The notes below the pieces were generated by a model, which was given only the letters and a program-made list of their open reading frames with translations, did not search any database and was not told the DNA's origin. The translations under genes and the position numbers were made by a program. A stretch of 64,000 nt of DNA from XN24 sp964462675 (GTDB lineage: Bacteria > Pseudomonadota > Gammaproteobacteria > Steroidobacterales > XN24): positions 1 through 64,000 of the forward strand of contig CAYWYS010000008.1 of assembly GCA_964462675.1 (NCBI GenBank). Direction: 5' to 3'. Positions 50,777 through 58,697 of this stretch are shown here, piece by piece. Within the stretch, counting starts at the first letter, position 1, and every line of letters begins with the position of its first letter.

Positions 50777-52204
50777 ATGAACGCCAGGAAAATCTCTCTC
50801 GCATTCGCCGTCACCATCGCGTTGGCTGGCTGCGCGATCACGCCGACGCCCCCGCCGGAGCAGATCCGGCAGGACGCGCTCGACGGCACGGAGATCCGCG
50901 GGCAGTGGAGCGCCGACCTTCCAGCCGAAGGCGCGATAAGCGACAACTGGCTTGCGTCGTTCGACGACCCACAGCTGGACTTGCTGGTCGACGAAGCGAT
51001 CGCGAGGAACCCCGACCTGCGCGCCGCCGCGGCCCGGGTCGAGCAGTCCGCCGCCTACGCGCAGATCGCCCAGGCGGCACTGCGCCCCAACCTGAGCCTG
51101 GTCGGCACGGGCGGCCTCTCGGGCTCCGGCGGCGCGGACCTTTCCTCGGCCCTGTCGGGCATCATGCTCGCCGTCTCGTGGGAACCGGACCTGTGGGGCC
51201 GGTTGCGCTACGGGCGCAACGCCGCCGAGGAAAGCTATCTGTCATCCCGGGCGGACTTCGAGTTCGCGCGCCAGTCGATGGCGGCCCAGGTGGCACGCAG
51301 CTGGTTCATCGCGACCGAGGCAAGGTTGCAGCTCGCTGCCGCGGAATCGATGGCGGAATCGGCACGGGCACTGCTCGGCCTCGCCGAGGACCGGCAGCGC
51401 GTCGGCGTCGGCAGCATGCGCGACATCGCCCTCGCAAGAGCGAATCTCGGCAGCTTCGAGGACACCGTCCAACAGGCGCGGCTGGCCCACCAGCAGGCGA
51501 TCCGCTCGCTGGAGCTGATCGTGGGCCGGTACCCGGCTGCCGAGTTGCGGGCCGCGGATGCGCTGCCGGCTTTTCCGGCACCCATCCCGGTCGGCATGCC
51601 GCTCGAGATGCTCGAGCGCCGCCCCGACATGGTGGCGGCCGAGCGCCGCGTCGCTGCGGCCTTCAATCGCATCGGCGAGGCCAAGGCGGCCCAGCTGCCG
51701 AAGCTCCGGCTGAATGCGAGCATCGCGGCGCTCGACAGCGACGTGCTGGACCTGGCGGAGGATTTCGACAATCCGAGCTATGGCGCCGGCGCCACGCTGC
51801 TCGCGCCCTTGTTCCGCGGCGGCGAGCTCAAGGCCCAGGTATCCGTGCGGACCGCGGAACAGGACGAGGCCCTGGCGCGCTATGCCAGCCAGGCGCTGCG
51901 CGCCATTGGCGATGTCGAGAACGCGCTTGCGTCGTCGCGAACTCTCGAGGAGCGCGTCGCGCTGCTCGCCCAGGTCGTCGCCGACCAGGAGCGCACGCTC
52001 GAGCTGGACCAGGCGTCATTCCGGGTCGGACGGCAGGACCTGCGGGCCGTCCAGCAGCAGCAGGTGCAGCTGCAGTCGGCGCGCATGGCGTTGTTGCGGG
52101 CGCAGAGCGAGCAACTGATCCAGCGGGTCAACCTGCACCTGGCGCTCGGTGGCAGCTTCGCCGCGCCAATAACAGTCGCCGCGCAGTCTGGTGCCGGGTC
52201 GTAG
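50777..52204 (+). CDS. Outer-membrane factor lipoprotein (NodT/OprM family)
   Basis: 475 residues from the ATG at 50777. Lipobox Ala-Leu-Ala-Gly-Cys (IALAGCAI). Two OEP repeats with the usual marks: WLASFDDPQLDLLVDEAIARNPDLRAA, SWEPDLWGRLRYGRN and RRPDMVAAERRVAAAFNRIGEAKAAQLP. It forms the outer-membrane channel of the export set. The last four residues GAGS and the TAG are part of a palindromic repeat, so the tail is not the original one. Confidence 0.92.
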   Translation: MNARKISLAFAVTIALAGCAITPTPPPEQIRQDALDGTEIRGQWSADLPAEGAISDNWLASFDDPQLDLLVDEAIARNPDLRAAAARVEQSAAYAQIAQAALRPNLSLVGTGGLSGSGGADLSSALSGIMLAVSWEPDLWGRLRYGRNAAEESYLSSRADFEFARQSMAAQVARSWFIATEARLQLAAAESMAESARALLGLAEDRQRVGVGSMRDIALARANLGSFEDTVQQARLAHQQAIRSLELIVGRYPAAELRAADALPAFPAPIPVGMPLEMLERRPDMVAAERRVAAAFNRIGEAKAAQLPKLRLNASIAALDSDVLDLAEDFDNPSYGAGATLLAPLFRGGELKAQVSVRTAEQDEALARYASQALRAIGDVENALASSRTLEERVALLAQVVADQERTLELDQASFRVGRQDLRAVQQQQVQLQSARMALLRAQSEQLIQRVNLHLALGGSFAAPITVAAQSGAGS

Positions 52205-52255
52205 GTTCGTAGTTATTGGCTGACGCCAATAACTACGAACCTACGACCCGGCACC
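52190..52255. repeat. Palindromic repeat copy 5 (perfect 31-4-31)
   Basis: Left arm starts GGTGCCGGGTCGTAG and ends AGTTATTGGC, loop TGAC, right arm is the exact complement. It lies at the join of two convergent genes: the outer-membrane factor gene ends inside it (TAG at 52202-52204) and the GNAT gene ends two bases beyond. It could stop transcription from both sides, although it lacks a U-tract. Confidence 0.85.
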
Positions 52256-52256
52256 A

Positions 52257-52790
52257 TCAAAGGCGCAGGCGGCAGATGCGCATGCCGAAGTCGTCGGGGT
52301 CCGCCTCGTTGCTGAAGCCGAGGCGGCTGGCGAGCCGCAGCATCGGCTGGTTGACAGCCAGCACGAAGCCCTCCATTTCCTCGAGCCCGTGCGCCCTGGC
52401 CGTGTCGATCAGCGCCGACAACAGCATGGTCGCGAGTCCGAGGCCACCGAACTCGCACACGGCGCTGATGGAAAACTCGCACCGGGCCGGATTCTGGCCG
52501 ACGATGTAGGCGGCGCCCCCCGCGATGTCGATGCCGTCCTCGGCCGGGACCGTCGCGATGATGCCGAAGCCGCTCTCCGGGAACGAGGCCAGCGACCTCC
52601 GCAGCCGGTCGATGTTGGGCTCGCGCACCGCGCGCATGAAACGCATGTAGCGCGCTTCATCGCTCATGCGGTGGAAGGCCTGCACGAGTTCCGCCTCGTC
52701 CGTCGGGCAGACCGCACGCAGCTCGACCGCGCGCCCGTCCTTCAGGTTGCGCGCCTGTGAAGGAAATATCTCGCGCGGATCGAGGGCCAC
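52257..52790 (-). CDS. GNAT family N-acetyltransferase
   Basis: 177 residues from a GTG at 52790 that overlaps the stop of the upstream lipoprotein gene (TAGTG). The domain starts DGRAVELRAVCPTDEAELVQAFHRMS, as in GNAT domains of the acyl-CoA synthetase (Pat) type, with acetyl-CoA loop FGGLGLATMLLSALIDTARAHG and final LRLASRLGFS. Lysine acetylation of a protein is the likely role by family; target unknown. A longer upstream frame is a shadow of the lipoprotein gene. Confidence 0.85.
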   Translation of the reverse strand: MALDPREIFPSQARNLKDGRAVELRAVCPTDEAELVQAFHRMSDEARYMRFMRAVREPNIDRLRRSLASFPESGFGIIATVPAEDGIDIAGGAAYIVGQNPARCEFSISAVCEFGGLGLATMLLSALIDTARAHGLEEMEGFVLAVNQPMLRLASRLGFSNEADPDDFGMRICRLRL

Positions 52791-53107
52791 TAGCGCGCGC
52801 CGGTCTTCGGCCCCTGGAGTTCCCGGAGGGCCTGCTTGCCGTCTTCTTCGAGCTTGTCCCACTGCGCCTCGGTCAGGCAGATGCGGCGCTGGAAGTGGCT
52901 GCCGGAGATCTTTCCATCGACACAGCGCACCTCGTTGCGCCGCGCCCACCGCGAGCTCTCCCCGGCTGCGCTGACAGCCTCGCGCTCGGGGCTCGCGGCC
53001 GCGACGCCCGCCGCAGGCGCGGCGTCTGTCGCTGGAACGGCGGAGGCACACCCTGCGAGCCACAGCAACGGGAGCAGCACCGCCAGCAACCTGGCCTGCC
53101 CGGTCAT
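52790..53107 (-). CDS. Small lipoprotein with C-x14-C-x-TEAQW motif (paralogue)
   Basis: 105 residues from the ATG at 53107; lipobox Leu-Ala-Gly-Cys (LLWLAGCAS). After an Ala/Pro-rich linker, EVRCVDGKISGSHFQRRICLTEAQW repeats the motif of the gene at 17269-17592: two Cys 14 apart, then T-E-A-Q-W, split as EVRC and RRICLTEAQW. The C-terminal ELQGPKTGAR also resembles DLQGPQIDPGEPG of the other copy. Co-encoded with a GNAT here, which is not the case for the first copy. Confidence 0.76.
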   Translation of the reverse strand: MTGQARLLAVLLPLLWLAGCASAVPATDAAPAAGVAAASPEREAVSAAGESSRWARRNEVRCVDGKISGSHFQRRICLTEAQWDKLEEDGKQALRELQGPKTGAR

Positions 53108-53352
53108 GTCACCCGCCGGGCGCGACCTGCAAGGTCCCGGCCGCGACAGCCTGTTGGTACTTCTGAGCATCCGTGCGACCGACATTGCCATGTGTTGCGC
53201 CTCGCGACAACTGTCGTTACCGAAACGGAACCGGATTGAGACTGACCCTGTGACCTCGCATCGATATTGTGCAATGCGGGGCAGCACGTGATCCGCCAAG
53301 GGTCCGGCGCGGCAAGGAACACTGAACCATGAACCATCCAGGGAGAATCCGA

Positions 53353-54138
53353 ATGTCGATCCACAAGACCCGCCCGGCAACACGCGCCCTGTTGCTCGGT
53401 GGCGCCCTCATGACCGCAGCAGCGCCGGCGCTCGCGAATCCAGAGTTCAAACTGATCGGCCGTTTACACCTGGACTATGCGGTCTTCGACGAAGACGAGA
53501 TCGAGCTCAGCGACGGCTTCGAGGCGCGGCGCACCCGGATCGGCGTGCAGGGCAAGATCGACGACAACTGGTCCGGCGTCATCGAGTACGATTTTGCCGA
53601 AAACTCGACGACCGCGCAGGACGTCAACCTCAGCCGCAAGCTCGGCGCGGGCACGTTCAAGCTTGGCCAGTTCAAGGTGCCGATGGGGCTCAACGAGCTG
53701 ACCAGCGGCAACAGCACCACCTTCATCGAGCGCTCTTCGAGCAGCACGGCCATTGTGGATGCGCGCCGCCTCGGCATCGGCTACGACTACTTCGACGGCG
53801 CGTTCGGCTTCCAGAGCATGGTATTCGGCCGCCGCATCGGCACCAACGCGCCCGGCGACGAGCCGATCGGCGTCGGCGCCCGGGTCGTCTATGCCCCGAA
53901 GGTCGGCGACGGCCTGTTGCATCTCGGCGCGTCGTTCGCCTACGAGGACGTGCAGGACTTCACGGTCCAGCGTTACCGCGACCGGCCCGAAGCCCGCGTG
54001 GACGGCAACCGCCTGATCGACACCGGCAATATCGCCGACGTCGACAGCACGACGAAATACAATGCCGTGGTGGGCGGCGTCACGGTCGGCGACGATTCAC
54101 CGAACATCCTGATCGCGCGCGGGCAGTTCCACTTTTAG
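53353..54138 (+). CDS. OprO/OprP-like porin, internally shortened
   Basis: 261 residues from the ATG at 53353 (GGGAGA six bases upstream). Signal peptide about 1-27 (APALAN). N-terminal strands are normal (FKLIGRLHLDYAVFDEDE, FEARRTRIGVQGKID, GTFKLGQFKVPMGLNELTSG) and so is the end DSPNILIARGQFHF. Family members have about 380-420 residues, so about 120 residues of the barrel are missing in frame, around NAVVGGVTVGDD. The product may not form a pore. The gene overlaps copA by 42 bases end to end. Phosphate or polyphosphate selectivity is only suggested by the family name. Confidence 0.78.
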   Translation: MSIHKTRPATRALLLGGALMTAAAPALANPEFKLIGRLHLDYAVFDEDEIELSDGFEARRTRIGVQGKIDDNWSGVIEYDFAENSTTAQDVNLSRKLGAGTFKLGQFKVPMGLNELTSGNSTTFIERSSSSTAIVDARRLGIGYDYFDGAFGFQSMVFGRRIGTNAPGDEPIGVGARVVYAPKVGDGLLHLGASFAYEDVQDFTVQRYRDRPEARVDGNRLIDTGNIADVDSTTKYNAVVGGVTVGDDSPNILIARGQFHF

Positions 54139-56415
54139 GTGGAAGCGCCTGAGCCGGAGCGCGTTGCCGACGACGAACACGCTGGAGAAGGCCATCGCCA
54201 TCGCCGCGAGCATCGGCGACAGCAGCAGGCCGAACGCGGGATAGAGCACGCCGGCGGCCACCGGGATCAGCGCGGTGTTGTAGGCGAAGGCCCAGAACAG
54301 GTTCTGGCGGATGTTGCGCATCGTCGCGCGCGACAGCGCGATGGCATTCGGGACGTTGCGCAGGTCGCCCGACATCAGCACGACGTCGGCGCTTTCGATC
54401 GCGATATCGGTGCCGGTGCCGATGGCGATGCCGACTTCGGCCGCCGCCAGCGCGGGGGCATCGTTGATGCCGTCGCCGACGAAGGCCACGCGCCGGCCGC
54501 CTTCGCGCAAGCGGTCGATCGCGGTCACCTTGTCCGCGGGCATCAGTTCGGCCACGACCTCGTCGATGCCGAGCTCGGCAGCGATGGCTTCTGCGGTGCG
54601 GCGGTTGTCGCCGCTGAGCACGGCGACGCGCAGGCCCAGCGCGTGCAGGGCGCGAATCGCGGCCGGCGTGCCCGGCTTGATCGGGTCGGCGACCGCCAGG
54701 ATCGCCGCGAGCTTGCCGTCGACTGCCAGCAGCAGCGGTGTGCGCGCCTGGTCGGCGAGCGCCGCCAGCCGCGCCGCACAGTCCCCGGTCGGAATGCCGA
54801 GCTGCTGCATGTAGCGTGCGGCACCGAGATCGATGCGCCGCCCGTCGACCTGTGCACGGATGCCCATGCCGGTGATCGATTCGAACGCTCCGGTTCTGCC
54901 CAGCTGCAGGCCGCGCGCACGGGCCGCCGCGACGATCGCTACGCCGACCGGGTGCTCAGCGTCGAGTTCCGCGGCGGCTGCCAGCGCCAGCGCCTCGTCC
55001 TCGTCGAAGCCGTCGAGCGTCACGAGGTCGGTGAGTGTCGGTCGCCCCTCGGTCAGGGTGCCGGTCTTGTCCAGTGCCACGACATCGACGTCGCGCAGCG
55101 CCTGCAGCGCATCGCCGCCGCGGAACAGGATGCCGTGGTCGGCGCCGCGACCGGTGCCGACCATGATCGAGGTCGGCGTGGCCAGGCCCATGGCACACGG
55201 GCAAGCGATGATCAGCACCGTGACCGCAACGACCAGCGCCATGGCGAGCGCGGGCTCGGGCCCGAGCAGCCACCAGCTGAGCGCGGTCAGCAGGGCCACG
55301 CCGATGACCACCGGCACGAACCAGCCGGTGACCCGGTCGACCAGCGCCTGGATCGGCAGCTTCGCACCCTGCGCCTGCTGCACCATGTCGACGATCCGCG
55401 CCAGCACCGCGTCCGCGCCGAGGTCGGTGGCCTCTACCACCAGGCTGCCCTGCTGGTTGATCGTGCCGCCGACGACGCGATCGCCGCTGACCCGCTGCGC
55501 GGGAATCGGCTCGCCGGTGATCATCGACTCGTCGACGTACGACTGGCCTTCCAGCACCCGGCCATCGACCGGGATCGTCTCGCCGGGCCGCACGCGGATG
55601 CGATCACCGGGCCGCACCTCGTCGATCGGCAGCTCGACGACGTGCCCGTCGCGCTGCACGCGCGCGCTCTTCGCCTGCAGTCCGAGCAGGCGCTCGATCG
55701 CAGCGCCGGTACGCCCCTTGGCGCGCGCCTCCAGCAGCCGGCCCAGCAGGATCAGCGTCACGATCACCGCGGCGGGCTCGAAGTAGACGTTGGCCGTCCC
55801 CGCCGGCATGACGCCGGGCGCGAAGGTCGCCACGACAGAGTAGGCCCAGGCGGCGCCGGTGCCGAGCGCGACCAGCGTGTTCATCTCCGGAGTGCCGCGC
55901 ATCAGGGCCGGCAGGCCGATGCGGAAAAACACCCGACCGGGGCCGAACAGCACGATCGTGGTCAGCACGAACTGGATCAGCCGGGCATTGAACTCGCCGA
56001 TGCTGCCTGCGATCGCGTGATGCACGGCCGGCACGAGGTGGGCGCCCATCTCCATGATGAACACCGGCAGCGTCAGCGCGGCGGACAGGAGGACCTTGCG
56101 GGCCAGCGCGCGGCTGTCCTCGTCGACGTGGTGGTGGGCGTGGTCGTGCGGCGCGTGCGTGTCGCCATCCATGTCGGCCGGCGGCGTGTCCAGGCCGGCA
56201 CCCTGCAGTGCCGAGCGCAGCGCTTCGTGCGCCGGCGGCCGGCCATCGAACTGCAAGGTCGCCTCTCGCGTCGCGAGGTTCACGCTGACGGCGGCCACGC
56301 CGGGCACCGTGGCCAGGGCCTGTTCTGCGCGACGGACGCAGGAGGCGCAGTGCAGACCCTCGACCGGCAGGCGACGGGCAGGTGTCTTGGGGCGGCGCAT
56401 AGGGCTTGGCGCCAT
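54097..56415 (-). CDS. copA: Copper-translocating P1B-type ATPase CopA
   Basis: 772 residues. One heavy-metal domain (C23 and C26 in GLHCASC, where GMTCASC is more common), a His-rich linker (H87-H96), eight TM helices, TGEP phosphatase motif, metal site CPC in ACPCAMGLATP, phosphorylation DKTGT, HP motif in DAEHPVG and hinge GDGINDAPALA. It should expel Cu(I). Start: ATG at 56415; a second in-frame ATG at 56400 is possible. No CueR or CopZ gene is next to it. The 3' end overlaps the porin gene. Confidence 0.95.
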   Translation of the reverse strand: MAPSPMRRPKTPARRLPVEGLHCASCVRRAEQALATVPGVAAVSVNLATREATLQFDGRPPAHEALRSALQGAGLDTPPADMDGDTHAPHDHAHHHVDEDSRALARKVLLSAALTLPVFIMEMGAHLVPAVHHAIAGSIGEFNARLIQFVLTTIVLFGPGRVFFRIGLPALMRGTPEMNTLVALGTGAAWAYSVVATFAPGVMPAGTANVYFEPAAVIVTLILLGRLLEARAKGRTGAAIERLLGLQAKSARVQRDGHVVELPIDEVRPGDRIRVRPGETIPVDGRVLEGQSYVDESMITGEPIPAQRVSGDRVVGGTINQQGSLVVEATDLGADAVLARIVDMVQQAQGAKLPIQALVDRVTGWFVPVVIGVALLTALSWWLLGPEPALAMALVVAVTVLIIACPCAMGLATPTSIMVGTGRGADHGILFRGGDALQALRDVDVVALDKTGTLTEGRPTLTDLVTLDGFDEDEALALAAAAELDAEHPVGVAIVAAARARGLQLGRTGAFESITGMGIRAQVDGRRIDLGAARYMQQLGIPTGDCAARLAALADQARTPLLLAVDGKLAAILAVADPIKPGTPAAIRALHALGLRVAVLSGDNRRTAEAIAAELGIDEVVAELMPADKVTAIDRLREGGRRVAFVGDGINDAPALAAAEVGIAIGTGTDIAIESADVVLMSGDLRNVPNAIALSRATMRNIRQNLFWAFAYNTALIPVAAGVLYPAFGLLLSPMLAAMAMAFSSVFVVGNALRLRRFHLKVELPARDQDVR

Positions 56416-56489
56416 TCTACCAAGATTCCCGTTGCGTGGCGCCGGTCGCGCCTCACCGGGGATCGCCGGCCACCAACGCCCTCTGCGGA

Positions 56490-57557
56490 TCAGTACTCGT
56501 AGAACATTTGCTGGATCCGCGCCACGTCCGTCGTCCGGGTCAGCGCCAGCTGCAGCAGCACGCGCGACTTCGGCGGGTTGAGCTCTCCCGAGGCGACGAA
56601 GCCCTTCTCGTCGTCGTTGACCTCGTTGTTGCGCAGCGTGATGCCGGATGGCAGGCGGGTGCTGCGCACCACCACGATGCCGTTCTTCGCCGCCCTGGCG
56701 AGCGCATCGAGCGCCGGCGTCGTCATGTTGCCGTCGCCGACGCCCGCGATCACCAGGCCCTTGGCGCCGTTGGCCACAGCGGCATCGATCAGGTCGGCGC
56801 TCATGTTGGCATGCGCAAAGATGATGTCCACGCGCGGCAGCTTGTCGAGCTTGTCGATCGCAAACTCCGTGGCCGTGCCGACCTTGCGATCCATCGGCTC
56901 GAACCAGAACACCTTGCCGGTGTTCACGAGGCCGGCGGGGCCCCGATTGAGGCTGGCGAAGGTCTGCACGCTGGTGGTGTTGGTCTTGACGACGTTGCGG
57001 GCAAAGTGGATCTCGTCGTTGAGCACCACGAGCGTGCCCCGTCCCTTGGCTTCCGGGTTGATCGCGACGGCCACGCCGTTATAGATATTGCCCGGACCGT
57101 CGGCACTGACCGCCGTCGCCGGCCGCATCGAGCCTACCATCACCACGGGCTTGTCGCTCTTGGTCACCAGCGACAGGAAATAACTGGTCTCCTCCAGCGT
57201 GTCCGTCCCGTGGGTGATCAGCGCGCCGTCCGTGCCCGGCTCGGCCAGCACGGCGTTCAGCCGCTTGGCGAGCGTCAGCCAGATCTCGTCGTTCATGTCC
57301 TGGCTGCCGATGTTCGCGACCTGCTCGCCCGTGATGACGGCCAGCTTGTCGAGGTTCGGCACCGCGCTGATCAGCGAGTTGACGTCGTAGGCGCCGGACT
57401 TGTAACCGTAGTCCGTCGCGCTGGCCTGGGCTCCGGCAATCGTGCCGCCGGTGGCGAGCACACGGACCTTGGGCAGGTCGGCGGCCATCAGGACCGTCGA
57501 AACTACTCCCAGCGCCAAGGCGGCCGCGATGCAGAGGATCCTGGAGCTGAATTTCAC
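56490..57557 (-). CDS. ansB: Type II (periplasmic) L-asparaginase
   Basis: 355 residues, signal peptide about 1-25 (STVLMAA). Catalytic T39 in ATGGTIAG and T118-D119 in HGTDTLEET; GVGDGNMTTPALD and SGxITLRNNEVND-like text (SGITLRNNEVNDDEKGFVASGELNPPKSRVLL split) complete the family. Long form with type II traits, so high-affinity and periplasmic. In the same direction as the glutaminase and DcaP genes upstream, parted from them by a palindromic repeat. Confidence 0.94.
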   Translation of the reverse strand: MKFSSRILCIAAALALGVVSTVLMAADLPKVRVLATGGTIAGAQASATDYGYKSGAYDVNSLISAVPNLDKLAVITGEQVANIGSQDMNDEIWLTLAKRLNAVLAEPGTDGALITHGTDTLEETSYFLSLVTKSDKPVVMVGSMRPATAVSADGPGNIYNGVAVAINPEAKGRGTLVVLNDEIHFARNVVKTNTTSVQTFASLNRGPAGLVNTGKVFWFEPMDRKVGTATEFAIDKLDKLPRVDIIFAHANMSADLIDAAVANGAKGLVIAGVGDGNMTTPALDALARAAKNGIVVVRSTRLPSGITLRNNEVNDDEKGFVASGELNPPKSRVLLQLALTRTTDVARIQQMFYEY

Positions 57558-57572
57558 ATCAATGTCTCCGTC

Positions 57573-57632
57573 GGTGCCGGGTCGCAGTTTCGTAATTATT
57601 TCTCAATAACTACGAAACTGCGACCCGGCACC
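57573..57632. repeat. Palindromic repeat copy 6 (60 bp, one mismatch)
   Basis: Arms start GGTGCCGGGTCGCAG and end CTGCGACCCGGCACC with a 4-base loop; left arm has GTAATTATT where the right has the complement of GTAGTTATT. It lies 16 bases upstream of the asparaginase start and 28 bases past the glutaminase stop. Confidence 0.85.
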
Positions 57633-57660
57633 CACGCGGCGGCACCCAGGCCGGCACCCG

Positions 57661-58671
57661 TTACTTCGGATTGGCGCCGAACACGCCGACGCCGAGCTCA
57701 CCGGCGATGTCGCGAATCGCGTTCATCGAGCGGATGCTGTTGCCGGCTTCGTTCAGTCGGGGCGAGAACGCGGCGATGGCGAACTGGCCAGGCACGACGG
57801 CGACAATGCCGCCACCCACGCCGGTTTTCGCGGGCAGGCCCGCCGTGTACATCCAGATGCCAGATTCGTCATAAAAGCCGGCCGCAGCCATGACCGCCAG
57901 CAGTTCCGGCACGTCCTTGGCCGGCATCACCTGCTTGTTCGTCAGCGGATTTACGCCGCCGTTGGCCAGCGTCGCGCCCATGACCGCCAGGTCCTTGGCG
58001 CTGACGCCGATTGAGCATTGCCGCGTGTAGACGCGCAGCGCCTCTTCCGGTTCGCTGTAGAGCCGTTCCCAGTTGTACAGCAGGTTGGCGATGCCACGGT
58101 TGCCGAAGGCGGTCGAGTATTCCGACTCGTACACCTTCTCCAGCACGGTCAACTGCCGGCCGGCAAAGTCGCTGATGTTCTGCAGCACCTTGTTCCAGCG
58201 CTCCTCCTCCGAGCCGGCCTGGACGAGACTCACCGCGGCGATGGCGCCGGCATTGACCATCGGATTGACGGCATCCTCGAAGGCGGCCAGCGCCAGCTTC
58301 GAATTGAAGGCCATCCCGGTCGGCTCGACGCCGATCTTCTCCCTGAGGACTTCCGGTCCCTGCTCTTTCATGATCAGCCCGGCAGTGAAGGGCTTGGACA
58401 CCGACTGGATCGAGAACTCGTAGTCGACATCGCCCGCGGTGAAGACCTTGCCGTCGCGCGTGACGATGACGACGCCGAACAGGTCGCTCGGCGTCTCGGT
58501 CAGGATCGGGATATAGCTGGCATTCTCGCCTTCCTTGAGATCCTTGTAGCGGGCGTGCGCGCTGTTGACCAGCGCCTGGTAATCGGCCGGCACCGGGCCT
58601 CTTGCCTCGGCCGCACCGGAGGCTGCCACGGCCAGGGCTGCCACCGCCAGAAATGTCATGCTCGTCTTCAT
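57661..58671 (-). CDS. glsA: Glutaminase A with signal peptide
   Basis: 336 residues from the ATG at 58671. Unlike the usual cytoplasmic glutaminase (about 310 residues), it has a clear signal peptide (about 1-23, GAAEAR), so it should act in the periplasm. Catalytic S90-x-x-K93 (SIQSVSKPF), then VNAGAIAAVSL, NRGIANLLYNW, QCSIGVSAKDLAVMGATLANGG and the closing KTGVGGGIVAVVPGQFAIA are all present. Together with the asparaginase downstream it would free ammonia and Glu/Asp outside the cell membrane. Confidence 0.93.
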   Translation of the reverse strand: MKTSMTFLAVAALAVAASGAAEARGPVPADYQALVNSAHARYKDLKEGENASYIPILTETPSDLFGVVIVTRDGKVFTAGDVDYEFSIQSVSKPFTAGLIMKEQGPEVLREKIGVEPTGMAFNSKLALAAFEDAVNPMVNAGAIAAVSLVQAGSEEERWNKVLQNISDFAGRQLTVLEKVYESEYSTAFGNRGIANLLYNWERLYSEPEEALRVYTRQCSIGVSAKDLAVMGATLANGGVNPLTNKQVMPAKDVPELLAVMAAAGFYDESGIWMYTAGLPAKTGVGGGIVAVVPGQFAIAAFSPRLNEAGNSIRSMNAIRDIAGELGVGVFGANPK

Positions 58672-58697
58672 AGTCGTGATTCCCCTCGATACGGCGG

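Noticed and set aside
52190..52255. Palindromic copy 5 as a plain rho-independent terminator
   Set aside because: The stem is strong but no T-run follows on either side, and the same sequence occurs at gene starts.
53205..53216. CGACA-AC-TGTCG palindrome before the OprP-like porin, as a Pho box
   Set aside because: Only a weak half-match to the Pho box and a single copy; too short to support.
54139..56502. A 787-residue plus-strand frame opposite copA
   Set aside because: Shadow of copA, which has every P1B-ATPase motif.
14735..57632. CRISPR array from the repeated sequences
   Set aside because: Copies are kilobases apart, not evenly spaced, and no cas gene is present.
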